This document shows, piece by piece, positions 8,023 to 15,346 of a DNA stretch of 64,000 bases (position 1 is its first letter; each line of letters starts with the position of its first letter). The DNA comes from Bdellovibrionales bacterium CG10_big_fil_rev_8_21_14_0_10_45_34 (GTDB taxonomy: Bacteria; Bdellovibrionota; Bdellovibrionia; Bdellovibrionales; 1-14-0-10-45-34), in NCBI GenBank assembly GCA_002778785.1, contig PEZS01000006.1, positions 140,537 through 204,536 on the forward strand, written 5' to 3'. Made by a program: the position numbers and the translations under genes. The notes beneath the pieces are model-generated. The model worked only from the letters and a program-made list of their open reading frames with translations. It was not told the origin of the DNA and made no database searches.

Positions 8023-9315
8023 TTAGCGCTGGCAAATGCTAAAGAAGTGCGGGCAAACTTTGCTGCCTGTTGAGCCACAAGCTTGCGCTGGATTCCACTC
8101 AATGTTCGGTTCGCCATAATTGCCGGCGGCTGCATAGCATGTATTGGCCGCAGTAGACTCAACAGGAATAATGCAGCGATTTTTCGGATCAATATGCCAT
8201 TTCTTAATACCGTTGAGATTAAGGAGTGTATCTGCTGCACTATACGCAGAAGCTTCATCGGGTGTTAAAGACTGAATATCGGGTGTTGTGTTGGTGTCTG
8301 AGCAGCCGGCCTCTGATGTCTGAGAAGGTGGAACCACTCGAAACTGAAATGGAACGAAACAATTCCAAACCACATTGAGCTGCTTGGGAGTTCCGGATTC
8401 AAAATTCAGCTCGACAATGTCTGACAACACACGGTTGGGCATTCCCGGATTAAAGCTCTCAGTAAAATTACGTGTCGGCGCTTTAAAAGCCGGCGAATAC
8501 CCTCGGCCGAAAAAAGATTCAACGGGCTGGGTAACATCAAACTCATGTGCAGAACGCAGCACAGATCGGTTCGAGTTGGTTTCGCTGTCGTAGCCCACGA
8601 CAAGCGCGTGAGTGCCGTCTTCAAATGTGCTTCGAAAACTTTCTTCCGGCATTTCAGTCAAACCGTAAGTTAGGGCAAGTTGGCCAATGTGTGGAAGCAG
8701 CCGAATTTGATCTCCGTCAATAATTCTCTCGGCAAGAGTGCCATCAAAGAGATTTGTCCATCCCGTATTACCAAACGCTGCGGACGTGGGGCCCTTAGCG
8801 GGATTCTGAAGATTCGATTTACCCGATTGAGAGGGCCTAATGGCAAGCTGTAATTTAGCATTTCGATTTGCAGGATGGTTGTAATACAAATCAGCTCGGC
8901 CAGCTCTACCAAGGCCATGAGTAGTGGCGTAGCTAGCGAGCCAACTGCTAAGGCGGAGTCCGCTACCGACGTTAAAGGCACCGATACGAAATTGAAAGTA
9001 TGTGTCGTTAGATAGATTCGTAGATGTTGGGCATGACAAATAACCAATGCGATCCATGACGGCATCGAAAGCAAAGGGCACGGTATGTGTTGTGCTCGAA
9101 TTGATATTCGAGTTGGGTGCCGCGGCTCCGCCCGGAAGCTCTTTGACGCAGTTTTGGTAAGCAAGTAGGCAAATGGAGGCTAAAAGACCTAAAAGATAGG
9201 GCCGCAGTTGAGGTCGCGGAAGGTTGGTTCGCGCATTGTATTTCAAAAAAGATTTGGCGGATTTTGCAGAATTCGCAAGCTGATCGTGGCCATTAAGTTC
9301 ATTTTTATGGCTCAT
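8023..9315 (-). CDS. Putative lipoprotein of unknown function with Q-N-C lipobox
   Basis: The 430-residue protein has a polar N-terminal stretch, then a hydrophobic segment LLGLLASICLLAYQNC that ends in a candidate lipidated cysteine. The same odd Q-N-C ending is found in the proteins at 29818-30861 and 60230-61363. A Gly/Ala/Asn linker follows (GGAAAPNSNIN). The body resembles a secreted beta-rich protein with several cysteines near the C-terminus. No known domain is recognised. The hydrophobic segment starts about 45 residues in, so the true start may be further downstream than the ATG at 9315. An inverted repeat at 9374-9409 lies in its upstream region. Confidence 0.65.
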   Translation of the reverse strand: MSHKNELNGHDQLANSAKSAKSFLKYNARTNLPRPQLRPYLLGLLASICLLAYQNCVKELPGGAAAPNSNINSSTTHTVPFAFDAVMDRIGYLSCPTSTNLSNDTYFQFRIGAFNVGSGLRLSSWLASYATTHGLGRAGRADLYYNHPANRNAKLQLAIRPSQSGKSNLQNPAKGPTSAAFGNTGWTNLFDGTLAERIIDGDQIRLLPHIGQLALTYGLTEMPEESFRSTFEDGTHALVVGYDSETNSNRSVLRSAHEFDVTQPVESFFGRGYSPAFKAPTRNFTESFNPGMPNRVLSDIVELNFESGTPKQLNVVWNCFVPFQFRVVPPSQTSEAGCSDTNTTPDIQSLTPDEASAYSAADTLLNLNGIKKWHIDPKNRCIIPVESTAANTCYAAAGNYGEPNIEWNPAQACGSTGSKVCPHFFSICQR

Positions 9316-9705
9316 TATTCGCTTACTCCCCCGTCTGATTTAGGCAATCCTACCTGATCTAATACTACACTTAGAGCGTCTCACCCACCAATCTCGTTTT
9401 GAGACGCTCGCAAAGGCTTTAACCTCAAATGGCTTGATCTAGCCATAGGTCCATATCATTTATCGACATTCGGCGGCAGAACTTGAGACACTTTGCAGGT
9501 GGTGCTTGAGCTGGGCCGTCAAGCGCCTTCCGAACCTATCGATCAAATTTGAGCTTGATATTAGATTGACAGTATTTTCCCTAGTACCGGACTTACTCAC
9601 TGAGGGGCAAATGTGTGGCTTAAGCACCACACCAAATAAGGTTGAAGACGCCTATTGCATGGGTATACTTTCGCCTAGATATACTTTCATTTCAGAGGAG
9701 ATTTT
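9316..9705. other. Divergent intergenic region with a 10-bp inverted repeat
   Basis: This 390-base stretch separates the Q-N-C lipoprotein gene (minus) from the LpoB-like gene (plus). It contains GAGCGTCTCA at 9374-9383 and its exact reverse complement at 9400-9409, 16 bases apart, a candidate operator or hairpin. Near the LpoB-like start there is a direct repeat TATACTTTC at 9664-9672 and 9680-9688, the first part of which could be a -10 element, and a clear Shine-Dalgarno AGAGGAG before the ATG at 9706. A 67-codon frame spanning 9506-9709 shows no coding character. Confidence 0.55.
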
Positions 9706-10311
9706 ATGAGTAGATTTTTACTTTTGGCCCTTGCTTCATTTGTATCAGTGGCAATGTTATCTAGTTGTGGCCCCAAGGCCTTTGTTAAGGGTGACTATGA
9801 TGAAGACGTGGAGTCAGAGAATCTATTGACAGACCAGTGGTCTGAAACCGATATGCAAAAGTCGGTGAAAGAGTTGGTCGACAGTCTTGTAGGGCATCCT
9901 GCAATTCGTGAGGCCAAAAGACAGCCCATCTTGATGGTCACGAAACTTCAAAACAAGACGAGCGAGCATATTGACACTCAAAATATCACCGACATGGTGA
10001 CGGTGGAATTGATGGGCCGAGGCCGCGTTACGTTTGTAAATAAGGCCGCCCGCGAAGATGTCGCTGACGAATATGATTATCAAAACTCGGGTATGGTTTC
10101 AGAAGAAACAAAAAAAGGGCCGGGCGGGCAGATCAGCGCTGATTACATTTTAGATGGCCGGCTTGACTCCATTGTTCAGGAAGCTGGTAATCGCAAGACT
10201 GTTTATTACAAACTAACGCTGAGCCTAACGAACCTAAAAACCAACTTGATGGTATGGAGCAATCACAAGCAGATGCGAAAGCTCTACAAAAAACGTTCTG
10301 TCGGTATGTAA
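9706..10311 (+). CDS. LpoB-like outer-membrane lipoprotein
   Basis: The 201-residue protein has a lipoprotein signal peptide with lipobox LSSC (Cys about residue 21) and a domain of the LpoB/PBP-activator superfamily: ILMVTKLQNKTSEHIDTQNI, then VELMGRGRVTFVN, GGQISADYILDGRLDSI and YKLTLSLTNLKTNLMVWS. In enterobacteria LpoB reaches from the outer membrane through peptidoglycan to stimulate the synthase PBP1b. Whether that activity is kept here is unknown. The strong Shine-Dalgarno AGAGGAG supports the start. It is followed 61 bases later by a TPR lipoprotein on the same strand, a pairing also known in other proteobacteria. Confidence 0.8.
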   Translation: MSRFLLLALASFVSVAMLSSCGPKAFVKGDYDEDVESENLLTDQWSETDMQKSVKELVDSLVGHPAIREAKRQPILMVTKLQNKTSEHIDTQNITDMVTVELMGRGRVTFVNKAAREDVADEYDYQNSGMVSEETKKGPGGQISADYILDGRLDSIVQEAGNRKTVYYKLTLSLTNLKTNLMVWSNHKQMRKLYKKRSVGM

Positions 10312-10326
10312 ATGCCGGCTTTTTTT
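10300..10326 (+). terminator. Possible weak intrinsic terminator overlapping the stop of the LpoB-like gene
   Basis: GTCGG at 10300-10304 can pair with CCGGC at 10315-10319 (one G-U pair), leaving a 10-base loop, and is followed directly by seven T residues (10320-10326). The stem is short and includes the gene's stop codon in its loop, so it may attenuate rather than end transcription before the downstream TPR lipoprotein. Confidence 0.45.
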
Positions 10327-10372
10327 AAATAAGTCGTTAGAGACGGATGAGTACGAGGTGAAGGCTTAAAAA

Positions 10373-11608
10373 ATGATAAAATTCGTTTTGAGTTCTTCAC
10401 TCGCAATCTTGCTTGCCGGATGTTCCTCGTTTTCGAAGCGCTCTGGTGAAGTTCATGACGACATTTCTCGGCAGAATTACTCCTCGGCGATAGAGCGGCT
10501 GAGGCCGCTCGCGCTATCAGATAGTAAAGATCAGCTCGTCTATCTGCTCGACTATGCCACCGTGCTTTTTATGGCGGGTCAGTATCAAGAAAGCGCGCAA
10601 GCCTTCATTAAAGCTGACAAGTTAGCAGAAATCCAAGACTACCATAGCCTGTCTAAGGTCACGGCCTCTATCTTACTTGATGAGGGACAGGTTCAATACA
10701 AGGGCGATGCCTATGAGGTTATTCTAATAAATGCCTATCTAGCTCTTAATTTTTTAATGCTAGGCCAGCTTGATGACGCTCTAGTTGAGTGTCGAAGAAT
10801 TAACGAAAAGTTAACTCGTTACAAAAACGAAGCAAAAAGAGATTACGAACAGAGTTCCTTCGCAAGGTATTTGGCCGCGGTAATTTGGGAGGCAAAAGGT
10901 CAGTTCACCGACGCCTACCTAGATTACAAATTCGCTCGAGATATTGACCCTTCAATACCGACTATTGGCGAAGATCTCATTCGAACTGCTTTTTTATCAA
11001 GGCGTTGGAGTGATCTTAAAAAGTGGCAAGCTGAGTATCCAGACATTAAAATGGCTTCCGAGTGGAAGAACAAGAACTATGGAGAGATAGTCTACCTCTT
11101 TGCACGAGGTAGGGGGCCGATAAAGCAGCCCCATCCTGCTTCACACAGAGTTCCTAAATTGTATCCGCGTTCCACTTTGGTGCAGGGCTTTAATGTGAAG
11201 ATTTTAAATGGCGCAGAGGCAGTGCTGAATGAAATTCCGTCGGTTCCAGTTTATAGTGTTGAAGAAGCGGCAATAAAAACTCTCGACGGTGATTACGCCG
11301 GTCTTATCGCGAAAAGGGCTGTTGGGGTCGGCGCGAAAGCAGTTATAGCTGATCAGGTAAGGCAAAAGAGCGAGGCACTCGGGGCTCTCGCGTGGATTGG
11401 TATGAACCTGGTAGATCAAGCTGATTTACGTCAGTGGAGTTTGCTGCCAAAAGATTTTCAGATTGCTCGAGTGTATTTACCAGCAGGCAAATACGAAGTG
11501 TCTGCGGACGCTATCGGTTATGCCAATGAATCAACTTACTCTTCTAGCGAAGCCATCGAGCTTAAACCTCGAAAGAAAGCCCTTCGCTTTATGGGTCTTT
11601 ATCGCTAG
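10373..11608 (+). CDS. TPR-containing lipoprotein, COG3014-like
   Basis: The 411-residue protein begins with a lipoprotein signal (LLAGCSSF) and has helical repeats over residues 25-200 (AIERLRPLAL..., YATVLFMAGQYQESAQAF..., YLALNFLMLGQLDDALVE, AAVIWEAKGQFTDAYLDY) that look like tetratricopeptide repeats. The C-terminal half has beta-rich segments. The layout and the LpoB-like neighbour match an uncharacterised COG3014-type family, but I name this only tentatively. GAGGTGAAGG upstream of the ATG supports the start. An envelope-scaffold role with the neighbouring LpoB-like protein is inferred from the pairing. Confidence 0.7.
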   Translation: MIKFVLSSSLAILLAGCSSFSKRSGEVHDDISRQNYSSAIERLRPLALSDSKDQLVYLLDYATVLFMAGQYQESAQAFIKADKLAEIQDYHSLSKVTASILLDEGQVQYKGDAYEVILINAYLALNFLMLGQLDDALVECRRINEKLTRYKNEAKRDYEQSSFARYLAAVIWEAKGQFTDAYLDYKFARDIDPSIPTIGEDLIRTAFLSRRWSDLKKWQAEYPDIKMASEWKNKNYGEIVYLFARGRGPIKQPHPASHRVPKLYPRSTLVQGFNVKILNGAEAVLNEIPSVPVYSVEEAAIKTLDGDYAGLIAKRAVGVGAKAVIADQVRQKSEALGALAWIGMNLVDQADLRQWSLLPKDFQIARVYLPAGKYEVSADAIGYANESTYSSSEAIELKPRKKALRFMGLYR

Positions 11609-11655
11609 CGACCGTGTATCACACTTAATGGCAATCATCTAAAACAGTATGACTT

Positions 11656-12054
11656 TTAGCGTGCGGGAATTCGACAACTTTTTTTAGGAAGGTATCGCCG
11701 TATCTTTGCAAATGCGTGATAGCCCAAAGTCATAATCGCTTTTACAGGCTTTACAGAGGCTATGCGGGCAACCGATATATACCCCGGTAGAGTCTCCCAA
11801 ATAGCGATAAACGCATCGACGGCGGTTCTTAAGTGGCCATCTTTGTCGATAACATGGAGTGCTTTTTGAACTTGCGTGGGATCTAAGTTGTAATCTGATG
11901 CTACAAAATCAGGATGCGTGATATCCACAAACTCTAGGTTTTCTGAACCACTCAGTTTTTGGTAGTGCTCCATTTCATAAGAACAAAGATGGCACAAACC
12001 ATCGTAAAAAATTTTAACTTTGTTGTTTAAACGCTTGTCTTCCATATAGTTCAT
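11656..12054 (-). CDS. DCC-family (DUF393) thiol-disulfide oxidoreductase-like protein
   Basis: A protein of about 132 residues with the family hallmark near the N-terminus: VKIFYDGLCHLCSYEMEHY, containing the D-G-x-C-x-x-C motif that resembles a thioredoxin-like active site. Members are small proteins of unknown substrate, some fused to membrane enzymes. The start is set at the ATG at 12054-12052, which begins MNYMEDKR; the next ATG (12045) is also possible. The first codons lie inside a perfect inverted repeat shared with the divergent regulator gene, whose own product also begins MNYME. No Shine-Dalgarno site is seen, so the mRNA may be leaderless. Regulation by the neighbouring GbsR-like protein is likely. 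Confidence 0.8.
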   Translation of the reverse strand: MNYMEDKRLNNKVKIFYDGLCHLCSYEMEHYQKLSGSENLEFVDITHPDFVASDYNLDPTQVQKALHVIDKDGHLRTAVDAFIAIWETLPGYISVARIASVKPVKAIMTLGYHAFAKIRRYLPKKSCRIPAR

Positions 12055-12074
12055 AGTAGTATGAACTATATGGA
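12041..12074. promoter_or_regulatory. Perfect 15-bp inverted repeat covering both divergent start codons
   Basis: TCCATATAGTTCATA (12041-12055) is followed by GTAG and by its exact reverse complement TATGAACTATATGGA (12060-12074). Each arm holds an ATG on its outgoing strand, so both divergent genes begin with the same codons (MNYME). Each arm also contains TATAGT, which can serve as a -10 element for the opposite arm's gene; for the plus-strand gene TTGTTT at 12023-12028 lies 16 bases upstream of it. The arrangement fits a self-regulated operator bound by the GbsR/MarR-type protein encoded at 12061, with leaderless or near-leaderless transcripts. Confidence 0.75.
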
Positions 12075-12546
12075 AAAGCAACAGGTTGTTTCATATCGGG
12101 AACTTGCGCAGAGTGTGGGACATTTTATTAGATACTGGGGTTTTAGGCAGATCCATGGTGAGATTTGGACACTCGTCTACCTTGCTAGGTCCCCCCTTTC
12201 TGGGGCCGAACTCGTTGAACTGCTCGGAGTTTCAAAGGCTTTAATAAGCCCAGCAATCACGCAACTCGAGTCAGAGGGCCTCATTCGGCAAATAGAGAGC
12301 GAAAATGCGAAAACAAAAAGATACGTGGCCGTTGATAACGTTGATGAAGTTATTCGGCAGGTTCTCAAAAGAAGAGAGCTGCCTATGTTGTCAAACGTTG
12401 CAGGTGCACTCGAAAGCATATCTGACGAATTTGCCGTGTCACAGTCTTTTGCCCGCGGTGATCGCCTGAAAGAGCTAAAAAAGATGGTTGAAACTGCGCA
12501 AAGCGCTTTAGCCTTCTTGATTGCTTCAGAAGACTTTTGGAAGTGA
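12061..12546 (+). CDS. GbsR/MarR-type winged-helix transcriptional regulator
   Basis: The 161-residue protein has a winged helix-turn-helix domain (about residues 15-95): FIRYWGFRQIHGEIWTLVYL, then PLSGAELVELLGVSKALISP as the helix-turn-helix and ITQLESEGLIRQIESENAKT as helix plus wing. The GFRQIHGEIW stretch is characteristic of GbsR (COG1510) proteins, usually repressors that respond to small ligands. The C-terminal helices probably dimerise. The start is an ATG at 12061 within the palindrome (the ATG at 12070 is an alternative). It is followed on the same strand by a polyprenyl synthase, a UbiA-family enzyme and an oxidoreductase, which it may control together with the divergent DCC gene. 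Confidence 0.85.
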   Translation: MNYMEKQQVVSYRELAQSVGHFIRYWGFRQIHGEIWTLVYLARSPLSGAELVELLGVSKALISPAITQLESEGLIRQIESENAKTKRYVAVDNVDEVIRQVLKRRELPMLSNVAGALESISDEFAVSQSFARGDRLKELKKMVETAQSALAFLIASEDFWK

Positions 12547-12656
12547 GAGACGCATTGGATACCATTCTGAAGCGAGTTTGAAGGACTGAAGCTAATTGAA
12601 TTGAATTGAATTACCACTCCGTATGAGACTGAGGGTGCGCTGAAGGAGAACAGATC

Positions 12657-13601
12657 GTGTCAAATACTATGACCTTAGATTTTTCTCTTCCAAGTTTATC
12701 TACAAATTTTGAGCTATCAGAATTGATCAATCATAACGCCCTCAAAGGGGGCAAACGCATTCGGCCTCTCTTGTGCCAAATGTTTGGCCAGATTGCTGGT
12801 TGCTCGGAGCCAGCACTTTCTACTTTAAGCCGGGCTGCAGAACTCGTTCACACGGCTAGCCTCATCCATGACGACATCATTGACGAAGCTAAAGTCCGCC
12901 GACTCAGAAAAACGCTACGAGAGCAGACTAGCAATGCCCATGCCGTCTTGGCGGGCGACCACCTTATTGCTGTTGTGCTCAAAGATTTGGCTATCCTCGG
13001 GTGCACTTCGATCATCGAGGATCTAGCATTGGCTCTTGAAAGGTTAACTCATGGAGAGTGGTTGCAGCTGGAATCCCGTGGGCTAATAGATATCACTGAT
13101 GAACACCTGCTTCGCATAGCAAAGCTCAAGACATCGAGTCTTATCGAGTGGGCCGTCAAAGCTCCACTGTTGTACACTCAGCAAAGTTCAGACGTTATCG
13201 AGTCAGCAGTCAAATATGCCCAAGAGATTGGCATCGCATTTCAGTTAGTCGATGACACACTCGATTTTTCTCCAGCAGCTGAAAAAGATTACGCCAAAGA
13301 TATTCAAGAGGGCCTAGTCAATTCAGTGAGCCGCTATGCTTTGAAGCAAAACCCTAAACTTGGTGCAGTTATTCTTAGGACCCTGGGTACATCTGATGTG
13401 TCAGAGCTCAGAGAATTTCAACATCACTGGCGAAACTCTATAGAACAAATTCATCAAAAAGCTGTATGCCACTATGAATCGGCGCTTTATGCACTTGGAG
13501 AAGTTGAGAAGCATTTTTTAACGGAACATCTGCGCAAAAGATTAGAGATATTCGAAGAGATAAGGCGACTCAGTGCACATGTCATACTGAGAGAAAATTA
13601 G
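12657..13601 (+). CDS. Polyprenyl diphosphate synthase (trans-isoprenyl diphosphate synthase family)
   Basis: The 314-residue protein makes linear isoprenyl diphosphates by condensing isopentenyl diphosphate with an allylic primer. Visible family motifs are GGKRIRPLL near residue 31, the first Asp-rich motif in LIHDDIIDEAKVRR, the lysine in KTSSLIEWA and a second Asp-rich motif in FQLVDDTLDF. The second motif is DDTLD followed by F rather than the common DDILD. Chain length cannot be read with certainty. The GTG start at 12657 is supported by AAGGAGAA at 12643-12650; an ATG at 12666 is possible. It lies between the GbsR-like regulator and a UbiA-type prenyltransferase, which suggests that it supplies the prenyl donor for that enzyme. 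Confidence 0.9.
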   Translation: MSNTMTLDFSLPSLSTNFELSELINHNALKGGKRIRPLLCQMFGQIAGCSEPALSTLSRAAELVHTASLIHDDIIDEAKVRRLRKTLREQTSNAHAVLAGDHLIAVVLKDLAILGCTSIIEDLALALERLTHGEWLQLESRGLIDITDEHLLRIAKLKTSSLIEWAVKAPLLYTQQSSDVIESAVKYAQEIGIAFQLVDDTLDFSPAAEKDYAKDIQEGLVNSVSRYALKQNPKLGAVILRTLGTSDVSELREFQHHWRNSIEQIHQKAVCHYESALYALGEVEKHFLTEHLRKRLEIFEEIRRLSAHVILREN

Positions 13602-13627
13602 TTTACGTAAACTGTAGAGAGAAAATA

Positions 13628-14734
13628 ATGGAGCGATTTATCGAACATTCAGAAAGTTGTCATGAGAAAGAAGCTAGTAGTTATTTTGTGAAAATTACCG
13701 ATCCAGTTGCGAAAAAAGCCCTATGGGAGGGTTTTATAGAGAAAGGATCCAGCAAAGTACGGGTTGTAGCTGCAGATTACTTTACTCATGATAGCACGAT
13801 CCGGTTCGAAAAAACTCGAACAGAAGCTTCGATTAACTTAGCAACATGGATTGAGTCGCTGAGAATATATAGCTTAACCGCAACTGCCTTGCCCGTCTTA
13901 GCAACAATCGCATTTGTATCTAGCTTTGGAGCCACTATCGATTGGTTGACCGCAATTACAGCATTTATCGGAGCTGTAACACTTCAGCTTTCAGTCAACC
14001 TACTCAACGATGTCGAAGATCACCTGCGACTTATAGATTTTCCGGGCGGCCCTGGAGGAGCCGGGGTGATTCAAAAAGGCCTCTTAACTGCAAAGCAAAT
14101 CCACAAATTAGGCATCATCGCATTTGTGGTTGGAGCAGGTCTCGGTTTACCTGCATTATTGAAAAACCCGATAGAAATCTTTATGATTGGGCTCATCGCT
14201 GTTCTCGGCACCTATGGCTACTCTTCGGGCGTCGGTTTTAAGTACAAAGCACTTGGCGACTTGGTGGTATTTTTGTTATGTGGCCCACTGCTCACAGCTG
14301 GCGCTAGCTTTGCTGCAACTGGCGTGTTGAGTGCAGAGGTCCTGTGGTTAGGTGCGTTTTTTGGTTTTGCAGCTGTTGGAATATTGCATGTTAACAACAT
14401 GCAAGACATTGAACTGGATTCATCGCGATCAGCAAAAACACTGGCATCGCTTCTGGGGTTTGGTCTGTCACGATGGTTCTTGGTCTCAATTTACTTAGTG
14501 GCTATTTTATGTCTGTTTATTGCGACATTTGAACATCCACAATTTAGTTGGGCTACAGCAGCTTTGCTCCCAAGCGTTCTTCTTGCGGCTGGTTTGATAA
14601 AAAAAATTTTTAAGGCCTCTGGTTGTCAGTCTCCACACTTACAGGGGGCTCGAGTAAAAGCGGCACAACTTCATTTGGTTGCCGGTTCACTGGTGACAGT
14701 TTACTTTTTCGTTTCAAAGGCTTTAGGAGTTTAA
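13628..14734 (+). CDS. UbiA/MenA-family membrane prenyltransferase with N-terminal extension
   Basis: The 368-residue protein has the two Asp-rich motifs of UbiA enzymes, SVNLLNDVEDH (about residue 123) and NNMQDIELDSSRSAKT (about residue 257), set in eight or so membrane helices starting near residue 80. The spacing and the second motif resemble MenA (1,4-dihydroxy-2-naphthoate prenyltransferase). It transfers a polyprenyl chain to an aromatic acceptor in the membrane. The first ~75 residues are an extension not usual for MenA; the part SSYFVKITDPVAKKALWEGF recalls the start of CrtC/AttH-like lipocalin domains, a resemblance I cannot verify. The gene follows the polyprenyl synthase by 26 bases and precedes the oxidoreductase by 2 bases. 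Confidence 0.85.
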   Translation: MERFIEHSESCHEKEASSYFVKITDPVAKKALWEGFIEKGSSKVRVVAADYFTHDSTIRFEKTRTEASINLATWIESLRIYSLTATALPVLATIAFVSSFGATIDWLTAITAFIGAVTLQLSVNLLNDVEDHLRLIDFPGGPGGAGVIQKGLLTAKQIHKLGIIAFVVGAGLGLPALLKNPIEIFMIGLIAVLGTYGYSSGVGFKYKALGDLVVFLLCGPLLTAGASFAATGVLSAEVLWLGAFFGFAAVGILHVNNMQDIELDSSRSAKTLASLLGFGLSRWFLVSIYLVAILCLFIATFEHPQFSWATAALLPSVLLAAGLIKKIFKASGCQSPHLQGARVKAAQLHLVAGSLVTVYFFVSKALGV

Positions 14735-14736
14735 AT

Positions 14737-15285
14737 ATGAAGAAGGTACTTTCTCTTAACGTTTTTTCTTCGGAGTTTTCAAGAACGTATGCGGCCTATA
14801 ACAAGCACAAAGCGGAGATTATTTTGTGCTTTAAAGAAGAGCTTGGAGAGGTGAGTCTTCACGAAGTTGATCTGCTCGAAAGTACCAAACTCTCAGTAGA
14901 TAAGACTTACCTGCAGAGTCGTTTTCAAGAACCATCAGATGAAGCGCGAATGTTCCTTGAGGCTGACGCCTATTTGTTCGCCTTTCCGATCTGGAACTTC
15001 GGGTTACCATCGGTTCTCAAAGCCTATATCGATCGCGCTATCATTCCGGGTTACACGTTCACTTTTGTCGACGGCAAAATCTTGAGTCGTGTCGGTGGGC
15101 GCAAGGCCACTTTTATCGTTACTGCAGGCGGTCTCTACTCAGAAGCGGACACAAAGCCCTACGAATCGTTAGAAAAGATTCTTCGCTTTTTATCGATAGA
15201 CGTCAGCGTGGCGGCTTTTTATCAAGGGCTGGACGTTGGTTCACCAGATGCAACCTCTGCTTTAGATAGGGAGATAAATCGCTAA
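14737..15285 (+). CDS. FMN-dependent NAD(P)H oxidoreductase, AzoR/flavodoxin-like
   Basis: The 182-residue protein has a flavodoxin-like fold typical of AzoR/NQO-type quinone reductases: an initial strand MKKVLSLNVFSSEFSRTY, the FMN-binding FAFPIWNFGLPSVLKAYIDR (P-x-W-N-F-x-x-P) and FIVTAGGLYS. It probably reduces quinones or azo compounds with NAD(P)H. The start is the ATG at 14737, preceded by AGGAG, two bases after the prenyltransferase stop; an upstream extension is not supported. The tight link to prenyl-chain genes suggests that it reduces a prenylated quinone made by the operon, which is inference. Confidence 0.85.
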   Translation: MKKVLSLNVFSSEFSRTYAAYNKHKAEIILCFKEELGEVSLHEVDLLESTKLSVDKTYLQSRFQEPSDEARMFLEADAYLFAFPIWNFGLPSVLKAYIDRAIIPGYTFTFVDGKILSRVGGRKATFIVTAGGLYSEADTKPYESLEKILRFLSIDVSVAAFYQGLDVGSPDATSALDREINR

Positions 15286-15346
15286 AGCTGTTCTGTTGGT
15301 TGAACTCATAGACCCCATCCCCGCGCGTTTTGCCCTAAGCGCGACA

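Noticed and set aside
9506-9709. A 67-codon plus-strand frame before the LpoB-like gene
   Set aside because: It has no ribosome-binding site, no recognisable protein character, and overlaps the start of a well-supported gene and its upstream signals.
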